A stretch of DNA of 64,000 bases from Siphonodentalium dalli (GCA_032622095.1 CP136063.1:37606106-37670105); one strand, 5' to 3'; counted from the first letter of the stretch, positions 33,967 to 46,646 are shown. Numbers and translations: made by a program. Notes: generated by a model not told the origin, from the letters alone.

Positions 33967-35170
33967 TGTTGTGATATCTGGATTTAAATCCTGCTGTGGA
34001 CACATGTACCCGTACCTTATACTACCGGTAACACCGTGCTTAATACCGGGGTATCACCCCGTTTTTCAAGTCAATTGCTTTGATTATAGTTGTACACATA
34101 CAGATTTTTTATGCAGGTACCAGTATGCTGAGTTTTAATTCAGAACAATGGAGCTTAAATATAATATGCTCTGTATACTCTTGTGACCCAACTTAACCTA
34201 CAGTACACTTATTAATTTTAAGACAACTATATTGCAGACCCTATGATTATTCATTTTCACCTGATGCTAACTTATGTGTGCATCATTAATATATAGATCC
34301 TGTGACAATGCATTCTCCTATATAGGAGCCTCGCACACACCGGTTACATGTACATGTATGAGATAATGCATTTGCTTCTACATTACTCATTGCATTGTCT
34401 ACAGCAAATATAATTTATATCGGACTAACTATTATAGTACTAAAGTGACATTCCATCTGCATCCATTGGAAATTCTTATTAAATTTCTACCGATAGATAT
34501 ACATCACGTACTGTACATGTACCTACACTTTATTCAGGACAATTATGCATTCTTGAACAAATAATTCATTAAACATGTACTTGTAGAAGCGTGATTGTAG
34601 ATAGTGAGGACCTGTGGGCCTGGTTGAAATTACTTCGGTTTGGTGGATCACATCCATCCTCAAGCTACTTAATGCCATTTAATGGCATTTTGTTTTAATG
34701 TGCAGGGGTAGGTAGAGACCCCACCACAGTTCAATTCACACCAGGTTGCTCAGCTTCTGAACATAACTGGGATAATGATGTTATATATGTATATATCAAA
34801 ATCCTGTGCATATATCCTTCGATAAGGATGAATGAAATAACCATTTAAGTTGGTGTATTACTCAAATCACAACCATGTGGTTCAGCTTTGGTTCGTGAAT
34901 TACGCTAGCGTGTGGTGATAACTCACCACATGAAGGAATCTATATTATATGACGACCACATCAAGAATAAAGGTTTATTTCAATTCTTGCAAAATGGATT
35001 TTCACTACGAACAACCTAACATAATGTTAAGATTCTTAAAGCAATATTGAACTCAATAATTGAACATTCCACCTTTATATACATGTACATGTATAAGACA
35101 GGATGCTTGTTAGGAATAATAAAAAATAAAAACAAATATTAGCCCTCCATCTCATTTTTCTAAAAATAAG
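33967..35170. other. gene-free stretch
   Basis: AT-rich with 'acatgtacatgt' strings. I see no supported gene or defined repeat. Confidence 0.5.
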
Positions 35171-36170
35171 TGTATACATGTACAACTAGCAGTTTGTTAA
35201 TGTTGACCTTATGATTGAAAGTTTAGTTGGATATCACCAGCAGCTAGGGACGGGCGGTCTCGTCCCACCAAATTTTTATCAAAATTTTCAACAGAACATT
35301 AGTGTGAAATTTCTCCCCAATAATACGTTGAAATTTTTCTTATACAGATGTATGATTCCAATAATTTATTAGTGGGGAATATTCTGTCAAAAGTTGACTG
35401 AAATGGTCGTCAGTTAGAATTTTGAAACACTTACAGGTAGATAGCTTTGTGCTGGTGGCAAACGCCATCAGTTGCAAAATTTCCCAACTTTAAGGGGTGT
35501 CAGGTTGGAAATTTCTACACCTGGAAACTTTGAGGCCAGTCGAGGTGCTAGGATTTAGCAATTTTGATGTTCAGATTTCGAAATTTTATCACTCCTTTGC
35601 CGGATCAGCATGGTCGGCCTGACGTGTACTCGTCCCGTGGTCGTGTGAATTTGACGGCAGTTAGAAGACAAGACGTTAGTAATTTTTCAGGTTCAGATCT
35701 AAAAATTCCCTCAAAACTAATAATCCATTCAGAATAGGCTACTATTAAAGGAATGCAAATGGTAACAATGGGAAGCAGGTGGAAAGTGGCACCCCTCTCA
35801 GGGGTTTTAGAATTCCAAACTAGAAATAAGGTTAGAATTGGTCTTAACAAAACAATTATTTAGAAAGAAATGTTTATTTCGAATCAACTTTTGAAAAATG
35901 TCCTACTTTCCAATACGTTCAATAAAATTTCAGTTATAATATATTAATCTATGGAAATGCGTAACCAAAACGGTTAATGTCAGGTTTATTCAATGAATAT
36001 TTCCTATAGTTGAAAGTATTGAAATGCCAGATTAACTGTTGCAGAATTCCAGCCCAGTGGCAGCAAATCTATGTCCCAATTATATTTTGAATTATTCATT
36101 ATTTAATCTCATAAAAGTACATTTGAGGGCTCGCAAATTACGTTTACTTATATCATATTGTCGGATATAC
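35171..36170 (+). repeat. dispersed repeat family, copy 2
   Basis: Same-orientation match to 1545-2570 plus 3860-3930, uninterrupted here. It serves as the empty-site reference for the insertion at 2571. Confidence 0.75.
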
Positions 36171-36274
36171 TTGTAGTTTTACATAAATATAACTTGTATG
36201 CACACCTTGAACACTTTATGCAACACAGTGTCTTCGTTTTAAAATCGTCTTGGATAAATGCCGTGAACGCATAA

Positions 36275-36598
36275 ATACTAACAGAAGATGAATGCGAATG
36301 GCGATCATCTATTGAATCAGACAGTGACTTAGCACAGTTTGGTTTAACTCAAACAAAACTCGGCCCATCACTTCTCTTGCGCTCATGTAGCCACTATCCA
36401 CAGGAAAAAATTACATTCCTTATGATCGCAAGATTACTTGCGCATACCGCATATAAGGATAGCGGCCACTGTCTGTTATGCAATAGAGATTACCATTGCA
36501 TTATCGAACGTGTTATAATTGATTGCTCATACATACATGTATATAACTTCAGGGACGAGATCTGGTACGATGTCCTTAACACATTCCAGATAGAGTAA
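36275..36598 (+). pseudogene. LINE-like C-terminal remnant
   Basis: The open frame contains WRSSIESDSDLAQFG and then CLLCNRDYHCIIERVIIDC, followed by a charged end (RDEIWYDVLNTFQIE). C-x2-C with a later H/C pair after the reverse transcriptase is typical of LINE C-termini, although the His position is Arg here. No reverse transcriptase core is visible upstream. It is probably the 3' end of a 5'-truncated copy or a mollusc host fragment. Confidence 0.45.
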
Positions 36599-36599
36599 T

Positions 36600-37583
36600 T
36601 CATTTTTCTCGATTCCTTGACTAACTCACCGCTACTGGCCATTTTCTTGGGAAACATGCCGGCAAAATTAATATAACTTGGAAACTGATCCAGTCATTTT
36701 GCTGTACATGTTTTCACCAAGGCTAGCCATAGTTTGTGTTACTATTATAAAATTGAATTGAACAATGTGAATGCCCAAAAGCCTTATACACGTGCCATTA
36801 ACCGAAAAGGCGTCGTGATCTGCATTTTATAATGTATATATGTTCGGCTGTATGTGTTTATCCTACTGACCCACTCTATGCCTTTCAGTGAGTCTGTTTC
36901 TATTTCTGTCTGAACGTCTGTATTGTGTGTATGCGTGCCTGAATGTGCGGCTGTCTTTGTGTCTGTACGCTTGTCTGTCGCATTATTCTGTGTGTCTGGT
37001 GGTGTGCATACCTGCAAGAACGACTGCATGCGCGCCTGTACGACTGATCCTGCTGATATCTCCATCGATGTCACATCCATCTCTCTCTTCTCTCTCCGTT
37101 GTCTGCCTATCGCACTATATGTACATGTTTGTATGTGTGAGTGCTTATAAATGCTTATATTTGTCATCTTTTTCTGTGTGTAAAATATGTTAATCTGCTG
37201 ACTTTTTATTTGTGCTGTACACATTGTATAACTGTCTGTGAATTTGTACATATGTTGTAGAACTCATCATTAATGGAGGAAATAAAGATATATATTATTT
37301 TCGGGGGTTTTATCGAGTGGGATTGATTGATTACATTCACATAAACGTGGCTTTAACTGTATGATTTATAACAATTCAATCGGGAAAGTGAAAAAACAGA
37401 ACTATATATAAGTGAAATACTTGGACAGTAATATACCTTATTTCCCGTCATTTAATTAAATCATTATACCAGTTCACACACAGCGGAATATTCCAATATA
37501 CAACATCACAGCACATGCTCTGGGGGTTATTTCAAAACTATTGGATGTATGCGACTTCGCTGATAGTTCGGGAGCCAGGATGG
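36600..37583. other. low-complexity gene-free stretch
   Basis: Pyrimidine/GT-rich sequence (about 36880-37250) gives long but biased open frames that I do not accept as genes. Confidence 0.5.
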
Positions 37584-38005
37584 TGTTAATTACATTATCG
37601 CACAAGGAAGGTTTGATGCTCTCGATTTGTTGGCGGTAATAGACCATAATGGAAAACCAATTTATTAAGTTGCGCATTCCTGGCGTTTAGGGGCCAGATG
37701 GCCCCCAAACCCCCCAAAATGACTTTTAATTACACTATCGCGCAAGTGCACCATCTTAAATCGAATACTCTATTATGTTCACTAATCATAAAAACACAAG
37801 TTAAGAACGGAAATTTGTTGGCGTTTTCAAATAAGAAAGGGTCTTCTAGGGGGACCCATAAAATAACAAAATTTCACTTTGAATTACACAATCGCGCAAG
37901 TTCACCATTTCTACCTGGAATAGTCTATTATGTTCACTGATAATAAAAACACAAATTAAGAACGGAAATTTCCTGGCGTTTGTAAATAAGAAGAGGTCCA
38001 TGGAT
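37584..38005 (+). repeat. ~150-bp tandem repeat, three units
   Basis: 'ttaattacactatcgcgcaag' recurs at about 37586, 37727 and 37880. Units two and three also share 'tctattatgttcact', 'taataaaaacacaa' and 'ttaagaacggaaattt'. Confidence 0.7.
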
Positions 38006-38214
38006 GTAAGCGTATAGTAACTCAAGTGTAGTAACATGGCATACAGAAGTGAAACATATTCTTGTTTCAAAATAAAAAAAAATACTAAACACTTTGAACA
38101 CTAAAGCTTCGTGGAACAATTGCGCTTGGTATTAATTGTCAGGATCATGGAACATAAACACGGAAAGCTTCATTACGCAATTGAGCTCGGCATCTATTGA
38201 CAATGAATGTATAT

Positions 38215-38433
38215 TTATGGGTAAATTTCGTCATCAGTGTCTGGGTCATCAGCACAACCAGGTACACGTTCATCGTCCGCATCATCATTGTCACATTCCG
38301 GTTGTTTTGGGAATACTGACTCGGGCATCTGTGGCCCATCGAACCAGATGATCATATACGACCCATCAACAAGTTCGCATCCACTGCTGGGATCAGTGTT
38401 TATTTCCAGTGGTAGCGGTGACGATGCATTCAG
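38215..38433 (-). CDS. candidate terminal exon, acidic C-terminus
   Basis: A 73-codon frame between stops contains GCELVDGSYMIIWFDGP and an acidic tail (ECDNDDADDERV, ending DDPDTDDEIYP). It has the look of a real C-terminal exon rather than random sequence. There is no start codon and no clear acceptor. Family unknown. Confidence 0.3.
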   Translation of the reverse strand: MNASSPLPLEINTDPSSGCELVDGSYMIIWFDGPQMPESVFPKQPECDNDDADDERVPGCADDPDTDDEIYP

Positions 38434-38439
38434 TTACGT

Positions 38440-39465
38440 CCCCTTGATGTTAAGTCGTAAACAATTTATCTCTTCGAATTATCGCATAATTATATGTCGG
38501 AATAAATAGATGTTTTCTCGATTTTTATGGTATGATGTGTTTGTGGAGGTTATTCTGATCCCAATGATGTTACCGATTCGTATGATCGTCAACCGAATGT
38601 TTCAACATGACGAAAAAAATATTATATGTAGGCTCCATTCGTCCGATTTTTCGTCATTGTTTTGTAAACGACGCCATGTTTACCCTGTGTACCTTGATGA
38701 ACTGTATTCACAATCTACGAGTGAATACTGGAGTCTTCGCCGTGTTAAAATTTCACGGTCACTGCTACTTCTATAAACACTAAGTTGTAAATGCCGTGCG
38801 GGAAATACCATTACTCACTGATACTCATGTACGGGTGGACGGTTAAAGAATTCATCTGGTGATTGACAATTATATCACTTACCTCTTCCAAAAGAATTTA
38901 TAACAATGGGAGTAACTGATCATGACACCAGCGACAACGGTAACGACATTCGCACATTAATTAAATGCTTATCAGCATGGTTAATCCAGGATCCAGATCC
39001 CGCTAAGCGTTCAAAATCGATGTTTCGCTTACACAACCTGACCCCTTTAGTTTCTTGCCATTTTATAATGGCAATAACATCCTAGAGTATGAATCGCAAC
39101 GCTGAACCAAAATTTGACATTGCGAAGGCCTTCGTTTTGACAACAATCCAAGATGGCCGCCGAAATTCGAAAAAATATCGATAATGAAATTTCGACTGCA
39201 ATTTTACGCAACACGACAGGATTGTAACCTCAGTTGTTTTTAATTGATTACAAATGCATCGTATTTTTTTGTGACTACCAATTTGAACAACATTTTGTAC
39301 GAAATATATTTTTTTTTAAATGAGAGATTTTTCTCCCAATAAATTTCATTCATTCATTTATTTAAATAACTTTCTAAATCTGTGTCTACTGTTGCATATA
39401 TATTGCAAAATAAATTTATTTGTGTATTGCTGAGAGGATAGCCGATATGACCAGATCATTATTCA
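38440..39465. other. mostly gene-free stretch
   Basis: The only item of note is a Kozak-like AAGATGGCC at 39151, giving a 24-codon frame (MAAEIRKNIDNEIS...). It could be a first exon but no donor follows. Confidence 0.35.
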
Positions 39466-39648
39466 TTGTTCCCGAGCACTTTGAAGAAAACAATTCGACT
39501 TTTAACAAACCACACATTTTGTATAATCTGTCAAGAGGAAACAGATGAAAGAACGCATAACATGAAAGAAGACAGTTTTAAAAATCAATTCAGGATGATA
39601 CTGAAGAGAGACATGACCAGATATCTTAGCTATTCGACAAAAAATTGA
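39466..39648 (+). pseudogene. 5' part of a decayed gene interrupted by the provirus
   Basis: The frame shows FCIICQEETDERTHN and then KNQFRMILKRDM, a Cys-pair pattern seen at the N-terminus of multicopy mollusc genes of unknown function. After one frame change near 39630 the reading continues up to the provirus and, across it, into 54333 onward (WHRSCRGKW giving the matching His/Cys). The zinc-binding idea comes from C-x2-C...H-x3-C spacing. Confidence 0.5.
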
Positions 39649-39657
39649 TACTGCCAA

Positions 39658-40113
39658 TGTGAGGTAATGAACACATAGATATAGTAGGTACAAGTCTTTA
39701 TTATGTTGTGAATAAGATATGCAGTGTGTACAAATATAATGACCAATAGTTGCCGCGAAGTGATGTCCCCGAATGGGTGATGCCTGGTGTGAATGATGCC
39801 TGGATATGATCTAGGTATGAGATGAGTCTAGTAAAAGCATGAGGTGATGGGATGTGGTTGTCTCTTATATACTATTTGGGACGCATATTAGATGAGGCGT
39901 TTGGCAATACACATCGGGATTGGTTCCTTCGTTATGGGCATTTCCCTTGACCATATTCGGGAGCCATCTTCATTGTGTGTATATCTTCGCTGAGATTAAG
40001 ACGTGTGAGGTTTCGAGAACCGAACACGAATATCTGAGTTTGGGGTTTTATATATTGGGACATTCGTATAGTTTGAATCAAGTTGTGAGATTATAATGGG
40101 TAGTTATCTCACA
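39658..40113 (-). repeat. 3' LTR of the provirus
   Basis: 456 bp. Identical to the 5' LTR except one A/G in 'gtctagt(a/g)aaagcatg' (near 39833). Confidence 0.95.
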
Positions 40114-40117
40114 TATG

Positions 40118-40127
40118 TCCCCCACCC
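40118..40127 (-). promoter_or_regulatory. polypurine tract
   Basis: GGGTGGGGGA on the minus strand, four bases before the 3' LTR, the expected place for plus-strand DNA priming. Confidence 0.65.
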
Positions 40128-40964
40128 GTGTAAGATTTTTAGCGCAGCGGAAAATCTTATGTAACATCAAAATTATGGACCTAACTGGGGTAATTGTGAT
40201 CATGTAATGTGGATGAGGCTGAAATGAAGTATAATAACATTGATTGTGGTGAAGTTATGATTAATACATGTGGAACAAAGTTGTCTTAAAATGATGATAT
40301 GCAATATTAAGTTGTCTTAAAATGATGATACGCAATATTATGAGATTATGAAATAAATGGTGGGAAAAGCTTATATGGGTTGGTATATAAAATGATCGGG
40401 CATGCAGTCATAATGCGTGCTATATTGATATGTAGGATAAGGTATGATAATAGAATATAGAGTATGAGAAGTAATGAATATAACAATACGGTAATAGTGC
40501 ATGGTATGTTTTGTAAATGATGAACATTGGTGATGTATTATATAAATGCATGTTGTATTGTTAATAAAATCATGACGATATGTATACATTCGGTATTGTG
40601 GTAATGAGAGACCAAGTGTTTCTCATCTGCCGTCAATTGCACAGGGAATTGTTGAGAGCATGTGTCAGAGGTGAAATATTGTTTGGAGTGTGGTATATGA
40701 GGCTTTGATTAATGCGTTTGTTGATAGTTGGCGAGATCCATGACCAATGTTATTGAAGATAATCGGCGGTCAGTTGTCTAACTCTTGGGATTGGCACGTG
40801 TCATAATGGCGTTAGCATATGCAGCTGACGTGGTATGCATGCAGTAACGATATTAGAATTAGTCTGTGGGTTTGTGCCCCTTATAGGAAAAAAAATGGTA
40901 TTATTGGGAAAATTATCAATATAGATTAAGTGTGGTGGGTTATGGATGGACGCGTGAGTTTTTA
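40128..40964. other. provirus 3' untranslated region
   Basis: AT-rich, between the env stop and the polypurine tract. A ~46-base unit ('gttgtcttaaaatgatgata.gcaatatta') is repeated at 40279 and 40312. No gene seen. Confidence 0.5.
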
Positions 40965-42326
40965 TTATTTCATAGGTCGTAATGTGGATGATTCATCATC
41001 AACATCTCGCGGGTGTTTTTTGGGAAATGTCAAATCTTCTTGTGTACTTTGTATTTGAGGTTGCTTAGCTGGCGACAAATGAATATCTTTTGTAGCTTCC
41101 TTGGGTATTGGTGGGGTTAGTCTGTGACGAAGTTGCATATCAGTTCCATTTATCATTTGGTTAAGTTTATTTCGTCGCTTTGCGATTTTAATTCGTCGCG
41201 TGTTGTGATTGCGTTGAGTCTGATATTGGGAAATTTTCGTAATACACTGAATAATGTATTTGCGACTTGAGATGGCAATCAGTAAAATTAATATGAACTT
41301 AATGACCGCGGGGATGATGATTTGGTAATAATCCTGTTTTTTCTTTTGTTTGATGGGTTGCAGGGAAGTGACTGTTTGCAGAAAATCATATAATGATAGT
41401 TGCTTTATGGGGGGTAACTTGTTTGGAATCGATACTTGAGGGGGCAAGTTATGAATTTGGGAAAATAATGGCTTCCATTGTGGCAATTTATGTAATTCAA
41501 TAGTTGATTGTAATTGGGTTATTTGTGTCTTGATGGTGATGTTTGATGAGTTCAAAGTTGTGAATGCAATTAGTTTGATACTGGCTGATGTAGCTATGCA
41601 CCTTGGTGGTAAAGTTATCGTTGCGATGGGGGGTAAAATTGTGATTCTATACGGTCGTTTTCTTAAGAGATTGTGATGACAGTTTACTGTAAATGTATGA
41701 GCTTTCGTGGTTGTTATAAGCCATGTACATGCCGCCAGCTTAATAGCGGATGGTAAATTATACTGAGGGTAAATGGCTATAGGGCAATTTGTGGCGGTAT
41801 TTTTTGTATCATTGGTGAATATGTTGAGTAGGCAGTTATGATTATGTGATGCGGCGATTGAAATTTTTTGAATTTTACAATATGGTAATTTGTTTAAAAT
41901 ACACGGGTGATTGTCACCAATGGTGGTATATTTGGATCGGTCGGGAGATAATAGCAGGTAATTATGAGTAATATCGATTCGGGCAACTGTATATTTATTG
42001 TTGTGTCTGAGTCTTGGGTCTCGAGGGTCTAATGGATAAAAAAATGGTATAGCGCGGAATATGTCAAACTGCATTCTGATATCGCGTAAATAAATTGTTA
42101 TGGTAATGATTAGTCTGCTGTCTGTGAGTATGGTTTGTGTCTTCAAATGTTGGTAATATTTTGCAATTCCCGATTCTATGGGGAATGGTAACTTCAAATG
42201 GGCTGGAAGTAATTTCGTTATACTGTCAAGTGCCTTTTTTAAATGTATTGGGCTTATGATCTCCGGTGTAAATCGGTGGTTAATTAGAGAGGCAATTTGA
42301 ACTTTAAGATGTCGCATGTAATTCAT
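40965..42326 (-). pseudogene. env, C-terminal part (frameshifted from N-terminal part)
   Basis: 453 codons following the env N-terminal frame, which it overlaps by 23 bases in a different frame. The body is Ile/Thr/His-rich with scattered Cys pairs, compatible with an ectodomain. A transmembrane segment (IIIPAVIKFILILLIAIS, about residues 345-362) is followed by a basic cytoplasmic tail (RRIKIAKRRNK). This is the membrane-proximal half of a class I/F-type envelope protein. The frameshift would separate the fusion region from the anchor. Confidence 0.75.
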
Positions 42327-43197
42327 GTAATATTACTAGAAACTTAGCGTGTATTTCATGTAATATTACTAGAAACTTAGCGTTGATGATTGTGAATATT
42401 TCAATTGTATGCACATGTTTTTGGGTCCGATGTGTTTCTTTTCGAAGTGTGGCTTGAATATTGGATATTGTTGTTGATAATGTGTTGACTCGTTGGCGAT
42501 TTTCGTTTGAAACGACGCGTGTGATGTTCATGATAGAATAAGCGGTTTGAGTGTCGTGTTGGATTTTTTTTTGGTTTTGGTAGAGGGTTCGTATGTTATC
42601 TTCTACATGTGTAATATCTGACATCGAAGGGGTGCCAAATAGAAACTTGGCGATATCGCTTATTACGGGTAATATTGCTCGTTTGAGTCTTTTGGTACTA
42701 TGGAGTTGATAATAATTATGATATTCATATTGGATTTGTTTTGTTTCCGTGAGACCCGCTGCTAATTCAGTTTGTAAATCTGTCAAAATGTTGATGAGAT
42801 TAAAGTTAATGTTATTTGTCTCGTTCCTGAATGGAGGTTTGTTATGGTGATATGTGCTTTGATGAAACGTGGCACAAATGCTATTGAGTTTATTTTGGGC
42901 CATCCTTATGTCGGTAGCGAGTCTTGCTATGTAGGTATAATATGGTGTGAGTTCGATGAGAAAACTGAGATCCCAATTTTCATTTGAGACAGCAATTTGC
43001 CGGTGATGCAAAAATAACATGTTCTGTCGAGTTAACATAGCGTCACTAGTTTGAAAGCCGATGATAAGTATGAAGAGGGTCGCTTTAACGAAGTTTTCTG
43101 TAGGCTTCATATCGCTTGCACCCCTATAAGTAAAAATATAGGTGTGTATTAGCGGGTTAGCCGGTATCTGATTATAAAGATAGATTCGCGTGGGCAT
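42304..43197 (-). pseudogene. env, N-terminal part with fusion-peptide region
   Basis: 297 codons. A signal peptide follows an internal Met (residues 30-49, FVKATLFILIIGFQTSDA). A furin-type site RLKR is followed by the hydrophobic AILPVISDIAKFLFGT and a helical heptad region, the layout of errantivirus/baculovirus-F-like envelope proteins. A 33-bp tandem duplication (42322-42354, 42355-42387) gives a repeated AKFLVILHE near the end. The frame then closes a few codons later, while env continues in another frame at 42326. The gene would let the element bud and infect cells if whole; it is not whole here. Confidence 0.78.
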
Positions 43198-43670
43198 GGG
43201 TTTTATGGGTTAACTGGTTTGATTAATCGATGAGATTTTTCGGCCGGTGTAAGTTGTAATGTCATTCTCAAATTACTGTGTAAAATTGGTACCCCCAGAA
43301 ATCGACGAAATATGACGTCACGCGATGCCAGTGTGTGTACCAATTAGCCGCGCTGCGTGCGCTAGGCGTGTCGACGAAGGTAATTAGTTGTATAGCGGTA
43401 TAAATGCGTTGGCCATTACGGCTGTGAATTATTGCGGGCCTATATAATTTAACGTGGGCTACATCGTGCTAATGAAGATTGGTTTCATTGAAAACATCAC
43501 ATGGACATCTGAATGTGAACGACGAGTGGTATTGCTGTATTATTTATAAAATGTATGTGTCATAGGGTGTAGGTATACCAACTGTCATGTCAATATGGAT
43601 ATCAAAAGGCATATGAATAAATGCGTATTGTGTACTGCTATATATAGGTTCTTATTGCTATATATGTATC

Positions 43671-44080
43671 GTCGTGTTGGGAGATATATTGTGATTTGCA
43701 CATACATGTTATTCAGGCTCATTTTAGCTCTGCACATGTATATGTGATTTAGGGTATTGTGGGCAGTTGGGGGGGGTGGTACATATACGATATGGTCGTG
43801 TTGGGAGATATATTGTGATTTTCGCATACATGTTATTCAGGCTCATTTTAGCTCTGCACATGTATATGTGAATTAGGGTATTGTGGGCAGTTGGGGGGGG
43901 GGGTGGTACATATACGATATGGTAATGTTGGGAGATATATTGTGATTTTCACATACATGTTATTCAGGCTCATTTTAGCTCTGCACATGTATATGTGATT
44001 TAGGGTATTGTGGGCAGTTGGGGGGGGGGGTGGTGGTACATATACGATATGGTCGTGTTTAGAGATATATTGTGACTTAC
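43671..44080 (+). repeat. ~125-bp tandem repeat in the provirus spacer
   Basis: Units begin at about 43671, 43795, 43921 and 44051 (last partial). Each has 'ttgggagatatattgtgatt', 'tcaggctcattttagctctg' and a G-run of growing length before 'tggtacatatacgatatgg'. Confidence 0.85.
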
Positions 44081-44667
44081 ATCTCACTAGATACGTGGTG
44101 TGTGGGGGAGGGGTCTGGTGTATGTGTTGTGGAAGTGGAAGGTTAACCTATCGGTGTTCTTGTCTTACTTATTGGTTTGTGTGGGTCGCTTGATTTGGGT
44201 TATTTGAGTTTAATGAATAATTATGGATAGTTTTATGTTTATGAGGCAGATAAATTGGCTGAGTAATGTTTGTTTATGTTATGGTTTATGTTGAAATATT
44301 CCTATTTATTGATATGATACTTGTGTAACATATTTTTATTGTATTTATTTTGTTTTTGTTGTTTGAGGGAAGCAAGTTTTAGCCCTGTGTGCATTGTGCA
44401 CCGATGCACACTGGACTTGCCAGCATTGAGTTATATCTGATTATTAGATGATGTTTAGTGTGTTTATTTATCATTGGATATTATGTTTAGATGTATCGAA
44501 GAGATATCGCTTGATAGCTGGTTCGATATTAGCGGGAACAGGGGTTTGTAATATATATTCGAGATAGATAGTGCATAGCATGTCCCTCGGGAATCTTCGA
44601 GAGTGCTTACTTGGTTTGGCACAGCGTCTCGATTCGATACGGACGCTATCTGCCAATATGAGATGAG

Positions 44668-44676
44668 TATATAAGG
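44668..44676 (+). promoter_or_regulatory. TATA box for an antisense ORF
   Basis: TATATAAGG sits 52 bases before the ATG at 44720, placing a start site near 44698. Its orientation is opposite to the provirus genes. Confidence 0.5.
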
Positions 44677-44719
44677 TGTGGGAATATCGACAAGTGTTAT
44701 TTCTGACTTAATTTTCATT

Positions 44720-44995
44720 ATGTCTGATTACTTGCGATTATTGGAGGCTGAGGTTGCCGTGTTAGAAACTAGTCAATATGAGGTGACAATGCAGTATGTG
44801 GACCACATACTGGCATTTCATGATGTTATAGTTGCTGTGTGCCTTGCTGGAGGGACCAGTATAGATTGGGCACGGTACTTTAGTACCGTGTCTGAGTTAG
44901 AAAGATGCCAGACGGTGATAAATCTCCGGCTGGAGATCATAGATGAAAGGCAGCGAATAGTGGACATCTGGAGTCAACATCGGAGAGTGTTATAA
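44720..44995 (+). CDS. antisense coiled-coil ORF in the provirus spacer
   Basis: 91 codons on the strand opposite gag-pol-env, starting MSDYLRLLEAEVAVLETSQY and ending QRIVDIWSQHRRVL. Acidic, Leu/Val-rich and predicted helical by eye, with one Gly-Gly break. After its TAA the same frame stays open for 35 more codons (CILQAGTVLSQQ), so the stop may be a mutation. No family recognised. Exogenous retroviruses with antisense genes exist (HTLV-1 HBZ), which makes the position interesting. It may also be captured host sequence. Confidence 0.45.
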   Translation: MSDYLRLLEAEVAVLETSQYEVTMQYVDHILAFHDVIVAVCLAGGTSIDWARYFSTVSELERCQTVINLRLEIIDERQRIVDIWSQHRRVL

Positions 44996-45639
44996 GAAGA
45001 TGTTGCAGTGACTGCTGCCCCTGATGAATTCGGACCGTCCCTGGATCAAGAGCTGGCTTGCATTCTGCAAGCTGGCACGGTGCTTAGCCAACAATGACAT
45101 GAATTGAATTGTTTTTGTGGTTATTCACCGTGTTAGCCTGTAGAAATAACATCTTGCTGATAAATTCAGTGAAAAGAAATGTATTTTTTTTGTTGTTGTT
45201 GTTGTTGTTGTTATTGTTGTAATCGTGGTAATGCCCCAAAGGTGTTAATATTGGTTGAGCTACAAAGAGTAACTTTTGTAAACGTGCTAAATCGCCAAAG
45301 ATTATTTAATTATAGTCTAAGATTGGTTGAAATGTAAAGAGATAAATATATTATTAGACCGCTGCCAAGAATTATTACAGAGTTCAATACTGTTATTGAT
45401 TGGGTTATCTAAGTTTTAGAATGAAGAGCGTTTGTTTGTTCGTTCGAATAAATTTGGTTTTAGTTATTTCGGAGAGTTTATGGGAACGTATGGAATATGG
45501 GATAAATGCCAGGGTTGATATAATATACGCTCTATAGTAAAGAGTGTTATACGTTTGCTTCTGGGTTTCGTGGGTTCAAATAATGTTGGTAAATGTATGT
45601 GAGATGCGAGGTGGGAAATCAGTGATGGTGGTGGAAATG

Positions 45640-46250
45640 TCGTGGTTTTTTTGTACCAATCGTTCTGTGATAAAGAACGTTATTTGGCAGTATTGGGAGA
45701 AGTGATATTGAGGGAAATATGCCGTGATGATTGTATCACCTACTATATAATATAATTATAGTGGCGTTGGTGGGTGGGGGTGTCTACATTGAGGGATAAT
45801 ATGCCGTGGTTTCTGTACCAATCGTTCTATGATAAAGAGCGTTGTTTGGCAGGAGGGGGTGGGTGGTATCGAGGGAAATATGCCGTGATTATTGTATCAC
45901 CTACTATATAATATAATTATAGTGTCTTGTGGCGGTGGTGGGTGGGGGTGTCTACATTGAGGGATAATATGCCGTGGTTTCTGTACCAATCGTTCTTATG
46001 ATAAAGAGAGTTGTTTGGCAGGAGGGGGGTGGTATTGAGGGAAATATGCCGTGATTATTGTATCACCTACTATATAATATAATTATAGTGTCTTGTGGCG
46101 GTGGTGGGTGGGGGTGTCTACATTGAGGGATAATATGCCGTGGTTTCTGTACCAATCGTTCTTATGATAAAGAGCGTTGTTTGGCAGGAGGGGGGGGGGT
46201 GGTATTGAGGGAAATATGCCGTGATCACTGTATAACCTACTGTATAATAT
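45640..46250 (+). repeat. ~165-bp tandem repeat in the provirus spacer
   Basis: Four units share 'accaatcgttct.tgataaag', 'gagggaaatatgccgtgat', 'tgtatcacctactatataat' and a G-rich 'ggtgggtgggggtg'. Confidence 0.85.
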
Positions 46251-46377
46251 ATAGTGTATTGTAGCATTCGTGTGCTATGTCAATGAATATATGATAGAGT
46301 TAAGCATATTGGAGGGAATGAAGATGTAACTGAGTCATGAACAGGAGTTTGCCATATTTCGGAGATTGGTGCGAGAG

Positions 46378-46646
46378 ACAATGATCGACAGATTGGCATG
46401 TTCGTGAATAAACAATTATTCAAAGACGCCGAGTGTCAGTCATTAGCGAAAGATATATATTACATGTCGGTTAAATTTACTTCGGCATCATGACTCAATG
46501 TACACCTGTTAGAATGATCGACAGATTGGCCTGTTTCGTGAATAAACAATTATCCAAAGACGCCGAGTGTCAGTCATTAGCGAAAGATATATATTACATG
46601 TCGGTTAAATTTACTTCGGCATCATGACTCAATGTACACCTGTTAG
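46378..46646 (+). repeat. ~134-bp tandem duplication in the provirus spacer
   Basis: Two almost identical units, each 'aatgatcgacagattggc' through 'catgactcaatgtacacctg'. Confidence 0.88.

Noticed and set aside
36784-37251. 155-codon minus-strand ORF
   Set aside because: Biased Thr/His/Lys-rich composition from low-complexity GT/CT-rich DNA.
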